Below, in pieces: positions 1 to 4,919 of a DNA stretch of 5,728 bases. The notes beneath the pieces are model-generated. The model saw only the letters and a list, made by a program, of their open reading frames with translations, was not told the origin of the DNA and ran no database searches. This DNA is from a candidate division WWE3 bacterium (GTDB taxonomy: Bacteria > Patescibacteriota > WWE3 > 2-01-FULL-39-13). The stretch's first letter is position 1; every line of letters begins with the position of its first letter. The DNA is taken from positions 1-5,728 of the forward strand of contig JALWZX010000036.1 in the NCBI GenBank assembly GCA_027002375.1, given 5' to 3'. The position numbers and the translations under genes were made by a program.

Positions 1-11
1 AAATGAACGCT

Positions 12-38
12 CCCAACTCCACGGGCTAAAGCCCGTGG
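12..38. repeat. Hairpin repeat unit 1 (IS200/IS605- or REP-like)
   Basis: A perfect 8-bp stem, CCACGGGC (19-26) with GCCCGTGG (31-38), closes a TAAA loop. CCAACTCCA lies just upstream and overlaps the stem by its last bases; GGTTT follows. The same layout recurs at 65-99. Hairpins of this form (CCACG...CTAAAG...CGTGG followed by T's) are typical of subterminal ends of IS200/IS605-family elements and of REP sequences mobilised by related Y1 transposases. No transposase or TnpB gene is in the window, so this may be a solo repeat or the end of an element to the left. The family assignment is an inference; the hairpin is seen directly. Confidence 0.6.
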
Positions 39-42
39 TTTC

Positions 43-113
43 TTATCGCCAATTACTATTGTTGACCAACTCCATCCACGCACTAAAGTGCGTGGTTTTA
101 AGTTTGGCGATAA
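43..113. repeat. Long inverted repeat enclosing hairpin unit 2
   Basis: TTATCGCCAA at 43-52 is the exact reverse complement of TTGGCGATAA at 104-113. This 10-bp outer stem encloses hairpin unit 2, giving a stem / internal loop / stem arrangement about 71 nt long. Together with the repeats above it forms a compact block of structured DNA at the left edge. No coding frame is evident in 1-226. Confidence 0.5.
65..99. repeat. Hairpin repeat unit 2 (IS200/IS605- or REP-like)
   Basis: CCACGCAC (76-83) pairs perfectly with GTGCGTGG (88-95) around the same TAAA loop as unit 1, in the same orientation, with CCAACTCCA (66-74) upstream and GGTTTT after it. Compared with unit 1, two of eight base pairs differ and both remain paired (G:C to C:G and G:C to A:T), so the two copies keep the fold and not the sequence. 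The gap between CCAACTCCA and the stem differs between copies: overlapping in unit 1, one base apart in unit 2. Confidence 0.6.
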
Positions 114-118
114 TAAAT

Positions 119-156
119 GAAAAAGAGAGGCAACCGTTGTGTCCAACGGTTGCCTC
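119..156 (-). terminator. Intrinsic terminator of the 227-901 gene
   Basis: GAGGCAACCGTTG (127-139) and CAACGGTTGCCTC (144-156) form a perfect 13-bp GC-containing stem with a TGTC loop. On the minus strand the stem is followed at once by TCTTTTTC (126-119), the U-tract of a Rho-independent terminator. On the plus strand the stem is followed by ACTAATAACT, with no T-run, so termination should act only on minus-strand transcripts. It sits about 70 nt past the stop codon at 227, leaving a moderate 3' untranslated region with a weaker CATAGAA/TTCTATG inverted repeat (171-177 / 207-213). Confidence 0.8.
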
Positions 157-226
157 ACTAATAACTCGATCATAGAAAAACCTGCTTTAGTCGAAAAGTT
201 CTATTCTTCTATGCATTCCTAAAATT

Positions 227-901
227 CTAATTATCACCTTTTAAATTCTTAAGGCATTCTGCTTTATATTCTTCGGGAACCATATCACAAACTGCTTCCG
301 CGTTTTTATTTTCACCGTTAAATTTTTCTTGCAAGTTCTTTTGTTTATTTTCTAAATCATTCATCATGTCGGACAAATTCTTGAATGTGATATTCTTTGG
401 TACTGCAAATAAGTTTGCATCAACTTTCCATGCAGTACACTTATATTTTGGGTTATTTTCTAAAGAATCATCGATATTTTCATCGTTTTTGTCTATAAAT
501 CCTGAATCAGGTAAATATTGCTCTGCCTCATCTTTGTCTAATTCTTTTATGTTAAATTTAGTGCCTTCATTGCTACCTTTTCGCCATGAATATGCCCAGT
601 CACCATCTACCAATGAATACATTGTCATGTCGTTACCATCAAATTTAACACTTGCCTCTGAATACATTCTCTTTTTTCCATCCGTGTAAATCTTACCCTT
701 AGCAATTTGACCATCTTCTGTACTTGTCCACTCACAAACCAAAGCTTTTTTATTCATAATGTTTTTAACAACATCTTTCCCGTTAACATTTACATCTCCA
801 TTTGGTGTGGGTGCAGTCTGAGTATTTTTCTTTACAAAAAACACGCCGGCTACTGCCACAACTGCAACAACTATTACAGTCGGTATTATGTACTTATTCA
901 T
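227..901 (-). CDS. Membrane-anchored extracytoplasmic protein of unknown function, four cysteines
   Basis: I do not recognise a characterised family. The 224-aa protein starts with one hydrophobic helix (about residues 5-23) followed by KK, then a Thr/Pro/Asn-rich linker (24-45). It therefore looks like an N-terminally anchored protein facing outside the cytoplasm. There is no lipobox cysteine; an AVA-G sequence near residue 19 could be a signal peptidase site, but an uncleaved anchor seems likelier. The soluble part has alternating beta-type segments (residues 53-108) with many Gly, Trp and Tyr residues, loosely reminiscent of the LolA-like fold, then a charged, probably helical stretch (174-198). 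Cysteines fall at 56, 155, 205 and 216; C56 and C155 sit in similar CEW and CTAW contexts, suggesting two disulfides. The start ATG has no Shine-Dalgarno sequence. The gene is a single unit with its own terminator and a possible promoter in the 157-nt gap upstream. Confidence 0.75.
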   Translation of the reverse strand: MNKYIIPTVIVVAVVAVAGVFFVKKNTQTAPTPNGDVNVNGKDVVKNIMNKKALVCEWTSTEDGQIAKGKIYTDGKKRMYSEASVKFDGNDMTMYSLVDGDWAYSWRKGSNEGTKFNIKELDKDEAEQYLPDSGFIDKNDENIDDSLENNPKYKCTAWKVDANLFAVPKNITFKNLSDMMNDLENKQKNLQEKFNGENKNAEAVCDMVPEEYKAECLKNLKGDN

Positions 902-1004
902 AATATTTTATGACTAGAATAACCTTCAATACTTTTCGAAGGAATTCATAACAAATTAACTATATCAACCATCACTTACTTATTGATAGTTGAACTACGT
1001 AATT

Positions 1005-1013
1005 AGTATAACA
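1005..1013 (-). promoter_or_regulatory. Possible extended -10 promoter for the 227-901 gene
   Basis: Read on the minus strand, this is TGTTATACT, an extended -10 element (TGn plus TATACT). A partial -35, TTGTGC, lies 16 nt upstream. Transcription would start near 998, giving a 5' leader of about 97 nt. The rest of the 902-1058 gap holds only short inverted repeats (CCTTC/GAAGG at 923-927 / 938-942). The call rests on motif match in AT-rich DNA, so confidence is limited. Confidence 0.35.
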
Positions 1014-1028
1014 TTAGAGATCACTAGC

Positions 1029-1069
1029 ACAAAATGTTATGGTGAAACTCTCAGAACTTCACATTTTGT
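1029..1069 (-). other. Inverted repeat spanning the argS stop codon
   Basis: ACAAAATGT (1029-1037) is the reverse complement of ACATTTTGT (1061-1069), and TGAA (1043-1046) can pair with TTCA (1058-1061) inside it. The fold covers the last codons and the stop of argS. It could protect the 3' end or act as a weak terminator for argS, but no U-tract follows it on the minus strand. Only the pairing is seen; the function is a guess. Confidence 0.3.
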
Positions 1070-2876
1070 CAACCACTTTAATTCCCAATATTTCTAACCC
1101 ATTTTTTATAACTTTATTAACGCTTAATATAATGTTTAACCTAAACTTAACAATTTCTAAGTCTATGTTGTCATCTATTATTTTTTGTTCAACATAAAAC
1201 TTGTTAAACATTTGTGCTAATTCATATAAATATGTAGCTATTATCGTTAAATCGAAATCATTAGTTGCTTCTTTTATTACACCTTTATAATTTATTAATT
1301 TATGAATTAACTCTTTTTCAATTTCGCTTAATTCAATCAAACCAACGTCTTCTATCTTTTTAATGTCATTTTCTGATAAGTTAAAATGTGATTTAGCGTT
1401 ATTTAAAATACCCAAACCACGAACATATGTATACTGCATATACGGCCCTGAATTTCCCTTAATATTTAATATCTCGTTCCAATCAAAAGTAATATCTACC
1501 TGTCTTTTTCTCTTGAAATCGTTCCACTTAAGCGCACCAATTGCTATTTTCCAAACATCTTTATCTGGTAAATCAGAGCTTATCTCTTTCGTTCTCTTAA
1601 AAGTTTCATTCAGCACATCTTCCAACCAGACCACATTACCCCTTCTAGTAGACATTTTGCCATCTTTCAACCGTATTAGACCATGCCATATATGAAGTCT
1701 CTGTTCGGGTTTATACCACCCCAATATTTCTTCTATTCTAAAAATTTGTCTAAAATACAGTTTTTGATCTCCACCAACTTCATTAATTATAGTTACATCA
1801 TTTCCATACTTTTTTAATCTAAATTTATCTGTAGCCAAATCTCTTGTGCTATATAAAGTAGAACCGTCACTTTTTATTATCATAAGTGGCGGCAACTCAT
1901 CGTCGTCATAAAAGAAAACCAATTTAGCACCTTCACTTTCAGTTATTAAATTATTTTTCTCTAATTCTTCTAAAATATCTGGTACCATTGGAACAAAAAA
2001 TGATTCTCCATATCCACGCCCATTATTCTCAGTAAAATGAACATCGAGTTTATCGTATATTTCGTTAAATTCCTTCCATGACCAATCAATACATTTTTTC
2101 CAAAGTCTTTTAGCTTCATCATCATCACTTTCTAAAAGTGCAAACCATTTTCTACCCTCATCTTCTATATCTGGATTTTCTTTAACTTCATCGTGAAATT
2201 TAATATATAAATCAACTAGATCTTTTACAGGTCTTTCTGATTTATCGATTTCATCTTCATTTCCCCAAGTTTTTATGGCATAAATAAGTTTGCCGAATTG
2301 AGTTCCCCAATCACCAAGGTGATTGTCTCTGTAAACTTCATTGCCTGTTGTTTCGAGTAAATTCGCGATTGAATTCCCAATAATAGTAGTTCTAAAATGC
2401 CCTATCGTAAAAGGTTTAGCTATATTAGGCGACGAATACTCAACAACATACTTTTTACTTTCACCTAGTCTCAAATCTAATTTATTCAAAGCCAAATAAT
2501 TCACTTTGGAAATCAAAAATTCGTCAGTAAAATAAAAATTTATAAACCCAGGCGTTGCTGCTTCTATATTTTTGAAAATTTTGGTGGAATTATATTCAAC
2601 ATCTAATAATCGAACGCGGATTTTATTAGCCAACCAATCAGCGTAATCAAATGGTGTTTTTATATAATCAATTTCATTAATAAGATTATCATCTAACAAA
2701 TTGTTTTTTACCGACTCTTGAAAATCTTTAAATGTAACAAGAGCAACATTAGTTGTTAAGTTGCCTTTACCTTTCTGAGTAGGAATATTAACATCGATGT
2801 TAATATCTTTATAATGCAAATTGTCAAAAATGTTAGATATTTCTCTGCTAATTAGGTTTCTAGTTAAATCAATCAT
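1059..2876 (-). CDS. argS: Arginyl-tRNA synthetase
   Basis: Class Ia aminoacyl-tRNA synthetase that attaches arginine to tRNA-Arg using ATP, in the cytosol. The 605-aa length is normal for the family. In order: an N-terminal additional domain (about 1-110) ending in the family motif ATPGFINFYF (107-116); a Rossmann catalytic core with SSPNIAKPF then TIGH (157-160, the HIGH signature) and HLGDWGTQFG (186-195); the KMSK-type loop as KMSTR (407-411); and an alpha-helical anticodon-binding domain introduced by GPYMQYTYVR (477-486). The C-terminus, LGIKVVDKM, is the usual family ending, so the gene is complete and TGA is a genuine stop. The SSPNIAKPF plus KMSTR combination resembles the ArgS subtype of lactic acid bacteria and fungi more than the Bacillus type. 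It lies 48 nt downstream of the SDR gene on the same strand. The start ATG is preceded by TTTTACC, with no Shine-Dalgarno sequence. Confidence 0.98.
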   Translation of the reverse strand: MIDLTRNLISREISNIFDNLHYKDINIDVNIPTQKGKGNLTTNVALVTFKDFQESVKNNLLDDNLINEIDYIKTPFDYADWLANKIRVRLLDVEYNSTKIFKNIEAATPGFINFYFTDEFLISKVNYLALNKLDLRLGESKKYVVEYSSPNIAKPFTIGHFRTTIIGNSIANLLETTGNEVYRDNHLGDWGTQFGKLIYAIKTWGNEDEIDKSERPVKDLVDLYIKFHDEVKENPDIEDEGRKWFALLESDDDEAKRLWKKCIDWSWKEFNEIYDKLDVHFTENNGRGYGESFFVPMVPDILEELEKNNLITESEGAKLVFFYDDDELPPLMIIKSDGSTLYSTRDLATDKFRLKKYGNDVTIINEVGGDQKLYFRQIFRIEEILGWYKPEQRLHIWHGLIRLKDGKMSTRRGNVVWLEDVLNETFKRTKEISSDLPDKDVWKIAIGALKWNDFKRKRQVDITFDWNEILNIKGNSGPYMQYTYVRGLGILNNAKSHFNLSENDIKKIEDVGLIELSEIEKELIHKLINYKGVIKEATNDFDLTIIATYLYELAQMFNKFYVEQKIIDDNIDLEIVKFRLNIILSVNKVIKNGLEILGIKVVDKM

Positions 2877-2900
2877 GGTAAAATTAAATTAAATACAATG

Positions 2901-2922
2901 AAAAGTTATTGAAAATAATAAC
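2901..2922 (-). terminator. Weak AT-rich stem-loop between the SDR gene and argS
   Basis: On the minus strand GTTATT (2922-2917) pairs with AATAAC (2910-2905) around ATTTTC, then TTTT follows (2904-2901). It begins just after the SDR stop codon. A 6-bp AT-rich stem is too weak for an efficient terminator, so at most it would attenuate read-through into argS. The remaining 24 nt before the argS ATG are almost all A/T. Confidence 0.25.
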
Positions 2923-2924
2923 AT

Positions 2925-3632
2925 TCACCTACCGATTCTAACATCGTGTAACCAGATGTTTTTGGGTTGTTTTAACATATAAGCTACAACATCTGCCAAA
3001 TCTTTTGGATCAGTAAAATCATCAGTAATGACATTCTCGCCTACCTTTTCAAAAAGTTTTGTATTAGTACCGCCTTGGTAAATACCGGCTACCTTTATAT
3101 TAGTATCTTTAAGATCAACCTTTAACACATCAGTAAAACCTCTGACTCCATATTTACTAGCAGAATATACAGATTGCCCAGGTTGTACAGTTACTCCAGA
3201 CTTTGAAGATATATTAATTATAGCTGCTTCATCTCGATCTAATAAACTATTAATGAAAAGTCTAGTTACATGAATCAAAGCTTTCAAGTTTGTATCTATA
3301 ACTTTATCTATGACTTCCTCATCAATTTCATAAAATGGTTTAAGCTTTTGCCATATGCCAGCATTGTTAATTAAGATATCAACATGCTTGTAATCAGACA
3401 AAATCTTTTCAGAAACTTCTGCAAGTTTACTAGTGTTGGTGATATCTACGGGATAAATTTTTGAATCTAATGCACCATTTTTTATACACTCGTCGCTTAC
3501 TAATTTCAACTTAGATTCATTTCTTGAAATAAGCGCGAGTTTAACATTCTCTTTAGATAATCTCAGTGCTATTTCTTTACCGATTCCATCACTTGCCCCT
3601 GTTATAATTACAATTTTTTCTTTTAATTTCAT
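2925..3632 (-). CDS. Short-chain dehydrogenase/reductase (SDR), substrate unknown
   Basis: A 235-aa classical SDR with an NAD(P)-binding Rossmann fold, predicted to be a soluble oxidoreductase acting on an alcohol or carbonyl. Visible motifs are the cofactor loop TGASDGIG (11-18), Arg37 after the second beta strand (suggesting NADPH preference), Asp63 in PVDI, NNAG (89-92), Asn115, and the catalytic Ser143-Tyr156-Lys160 set within NISS and YSASK. All catalytic residues are present, so the enzyme should be active. The segment after the sixth strand, GIYQGGTNT (183-191), replaces the usual PG...T pattern. The C-terminus is short and ends in VRIGR. The length is typical, but the substrate cannot be read from sequence. 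The ATG at 3632 follows a T-rich leader with no Shine-Dalgarno sequence. It diverges from mscL and probably heads a two-gene transcript with argS. Confidence 0.92.
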   Translation of the reverse strand: MKLKEKIVIITGASDGIGKEIALRLSKENVKLALISRNESKLKLVSDECIKNGALDSKIYPVDITNTSKLAEVSEKILSDYKHVDILINNAGIWQKLKPFYEIDEEVIDKVIDTNLKALIHVTRLFINSLLDRDEAAIINISSKSGVTVQPGQSVYSASKYGVRGFTDVLKVDLKDTNIKVAGIYQGGTNTKLFEKVGENVITDDFTDPKDLADVVAYMLKQPKNIWLHDVRIGR

Positions 3633-3673
3633 AATAAAAATAAAAAACGAATTAATTTGTTATTTTCACATAT

Positions 3674-3682
3674 AGTATATCA
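3674..3682 (-). promoter_or_regulatory. Possible extended -10 promoter for the SDR gene and argS
   Basis: On the minus strand this reads TGATATACT, an extended -10 element almost identical to the TGTTATACT proposed for the 227-901 gene. No good -35 lies at 16-18 nt, as is common for extended -10 promoters. The predicted start near 3667 leaves a leader of about 35 nt. The site lies in the divergent SDR/mscL region. Confidence 0.4.
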
Positions 3683-3768
3683 CAAACAGACACTGAGCCT
3701 CACAACCAACAATTGAATTCCACATAACAAAAAATGTATAGTATTTGCTGGATAACATGCATTTATAT

Positions 3769-3798
3769 TTGCAGTTATAATTAATATATGCTTATAAT
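3769..3798 (+). promoter_or_regulatory. mscL promoter with two TATAAT boxes
   Basis: Perfect consensus TATAAT boxes occur at 3776-3781 and 3793-3798. The second ends 6 nt before the mscL ATG at 3805, so transcription from it would begin at or very near the A of the start codon and give a leaderless mRNA. A partial -35 (TTGCAG, 3769-3774) lies 18 nt upstream of the second box. The first box would give a leader of about 17 nt. No Shine-Dalgarno sequence precedes the ATG, in keeping with leaderless or SD-independent translation. Confidence 0.45.
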
Positions 3799-3804
3799 CA
3801 AATC

Positions 3805-4119
3805 ATGAGAAAAAACATTCAAGATTTCTTCGACTTTATTAGAGAACAAGGTGTAATTACACTCGCAATCGGTTTCATACTCGGAGGCGCAGTTACTAAA
3901 GTAGTAAATTCTCTGGTCGAAGATATAATAAACCCATTGTTAGGCCCACTATTAGGTGCCACAGGAAGTTTAGAGACAGCAGTAATAAAGATAGGGCCAG
4001 TTGAAATATTAATAGGCAATTTTATTAGCGTATTAATAGACTTTTTAGTTATAGCACTTGTAGTATACTTCGGTGTAAAAATACTTAAATTAGATAGAAT
4101 TGATAAGAAAAAAGAATAA
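3805..4119 (+). CDS. mscL: Large-conductance mechanosensitive channel
   Basis: A homopentameric inner-membrane channel that opens under membrane tension and releases solutes during hypo-osmotic shock. The 104-aa protein has the family layout: a short N-terminal amphipathic helix (MRKNIQDFFDFIREQG), a first transmembrane helix with the glycine-rich pore-lining stretch VITLAIGFILGGAVTKVV (about 17-34) continuing into SLVEDIINPLLGPLLG, an outside loop (about 50-64), a second transmembrane helix (about 65-93), and a charged tail ending DRIDKKKE. It is shorter than the 136-aa E. coli protein, mainly in the outside loop and the C-terminal helical bundle, but all channel-forming parts are present. 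Its stop codon is 2 nt from the stop of the convergent MFS gene. It is the only plus-strand gene here, and the promoter appears to sit directly against the start. Confidence 0.96.
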   Translation: MRKNIQDFFDFIREQGVITLAIGFILGGAVTKVVNSLVEDIINPLLGPLLGATGSLETAVIKIGPVEILIGNFISVLIDFLVIALVVYFGVKILKLDRIDKKKE

Positions 4120-4121
4120 GT

Positions 4122-4688
4122 TTAAAGAACTCTTCGATTTAAATGCAAAATGTACAATGCACTAAAGAAGCAAAGAAAAGCCATTATTATAAACATAAAA
4201 TTAAACCCAAATATTGTAACCAACATTCCGCCTGTAAATGCACCTATGGCGGCTGTAAAATAATACATTGATTCCCAAGCACCCCACTGTACACCACTCT
4301 TTTTGTTATTCAAATGTTTCGAGTAAACCGCATCAAAAGCTGGAGAATAAATTGCTTCGCCGATTCCTATTAGCGCCTGAACAAAAAGCAAAGAAAGAAC
4401 AGAATTTACCAAAATATATAACAAAAATGAAATCCCCATTATCAAATAGCCAAAAACAATAATTAATTCATTCTCTTTTATTTTGTCGCTATATCTTCCT
4501 GAGATTAATGTTGTAATTCCAGCAAATAATGCAAAAACACCACCAGCAATACTAGCATCTAGCAAACTACCACCAACATTTTGAACAAAAAGTGCATAAA
4601 TTGGGCCAAACATTGCACCAGCCATTAAAACCATAGCATTTGTGGCTAACAATATTCTAATGGCTTTATTAAAGTGTAAAAATCTCAT
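4122..4688 (-). CDS. Half-size major facilitator superfamily (MFS) membrane protein, six helices
   Basis: A 188-aa very hydrophobic protein with six predicted transmembrane helices (about 10-34, 46-64, 75-95, 97-117, 139-160, 163-183). It matches only the N-terminal half of a typical 12-helix, roughly 400-aa MFS transporter. The loop between helices 2 and 3, SGRYSDKI (63-70), resembles MFS motif A (G..aDr.Gr), and helices 4-5 carry GIGEAIYSP (108-116) and AIGAFTGG (147-154), like the gating-helix regions of drug or sugar efflux members. The frame is intact from ATG to TAA and ends cleanly after LHLNRRVL. The opposite-strand mscL begins 2 nt beyond, so no remnant of a C-terminal half can follow. 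It may act as a homodimer, pair with another half, or be a truncated relic; the substrate is unknown. There is no Shine-Dalgarno sequence before the ATG. Confidence 0.85.
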   Translation of the reverse strand: MRFLHFNKAIRILLATNAMVLMAGAMFGPIYALFVQNVGGSLLDASIAGGVFALFAGITTLISGRYSDKIKENELIIVFGYLIMGISFLLYILVNSVLSLLFVQALIGIGEAIYSPAFDAVYSKHLNNKKSGVQWGAWESMYYFTAAIGAFTGGMLVTIFGFNFMFIIMAFLCFFSALYILHLNRRVL

Positions 4689-4763
4689 GTGTTAAGTATT
4701 ATTTTACAAGCAAAATGTTATAAATACCATAAACATTACTAGTTTTATGCAACATCGTGATGT

Positions 4764-4772
4764 CTTATACCA
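4764..4772 (-). promoter_or_regulatory. Possible extended -10 promoter for the MFS gene
   Basis: On the minus strand this reads TGGTATAAG, an extended -10 type element, with no clear -35. Transcription would begin near 4757 and give a leader of about 69 nt. A second AT-rich candidate (TATAAC on the minus strand near 4719-4724) lies closer to the gene, so the choice is uncertain. Confidence 0.28.
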
Positions 4773-4781
4773 TCAATTACA

Positions 4782-4824
4782 GTTTCATATAAATTAAAAA
4801 TTACCAACTTTATAGTAATGAAAC
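4782..4824. repeat. GTTTCAT/ATGAAAC inverted repeat in the 231-nt gap
   Basis: GTTTCAT (4782-4788) and ATGAAAC (4818-4824) are exact reverse complements separated by 29 AT-rich bases. It lies in the 4689-4919 stretch between the methyltransferase stop and the MFS start. It could be an operator-like or RNA structure upstream of the MFS gene, or chance in AT-rich DNA. Confidence 0.25.
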
Positions 4825-4861
4825 ACTTAGTTGTAACACTAACAAATGTGAAAAGCAATTA

Positions 4862-4885
4862 TGATTTTACAATATGGTAAAATCA
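4862..4885 (-). terminator. Stem-loop downstream of the methyltransferase gene, possible weak terminator
   Basis: TGATTTTAC (4862-4870) pairs perfectly with GTAAAATCA (4877-4885) around the loop AATATG, a 9-bp stem starting about 35 nt after the methyltransferase stop. On the minus strand it is followed by TAATTGCTTTTC, only a poor U-tract; on the plus strand no U-tract follows. Termination is plausible but weakly supported. Confidence 0.35.
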
Positions 4886-4900
4886 CAAATTTAAAACCAA

Positions 4901-4912
4901 AACACATGTGTT
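4901..4912. repeat. 12-bp perfect palindrome beside the methyltransferase stop
   Basis: AACACATGTGTT is a perfect 12-bp palindrome ending 7 nt from the methyltransferase stop codon. Its dyad symmetry fits a dimeric protein binding site, but it is at the 3' side of one gene and about 215 nt from the start of the next, so its role is unknown. Confidence 0.3.
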
Positions 4913-4919
4913 GAAATAC

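Noticed and set aside
19..95. Short CRISPR array from the two similar repeats
   Set aside because: Only two copies, differing inside the stem, with no uniform spacers and no cas genes.
366..913. Open frames on the plus strand at 366-689 and 707-913
   Set aside because: They are antisense to the anchored-protein gene, show no recognisable domain and lack start signals.
1059..1061. UGA recoded as glycine (genetic code 25)
   Set aside because: ArgS ends at TGA right after the usual family C-terminus, and read-through would add an unrelated tail. TGA also ends the SDR at a sensible length.
1363..1695. 110-codon open frame on the plus strand
   Set aside because: Entirely antisense to the conserved ArgS core and anticodon-binding region; no family resemblance.
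3633..3804. Riboswitch or tRNA in the divergent intergenic region
   Set aside because: No long paired stems, T-loop or known riboswitch core; the content is explained by promoters in both directions.
3819..4019. 66-codon open frame on the minus strand
   Set aside because: Antisense to mscL, whose protein is clearly conserved in its own frame.
4268..4462. 64-codon open frame on the plus strand
   Set aside because: Antisense to the MFS gene; low-complexity Lys/Ser/Pro product typical of a chance frame.
1030..4723. Shared 11-mer CAAAATGTTAT at 1030-1040 and 4713-4723 as a regulatory motif
   Set aside because: Several 11-base matches are expected by chance in AT-rich DNA of this length, and the positions relative to genes differ.
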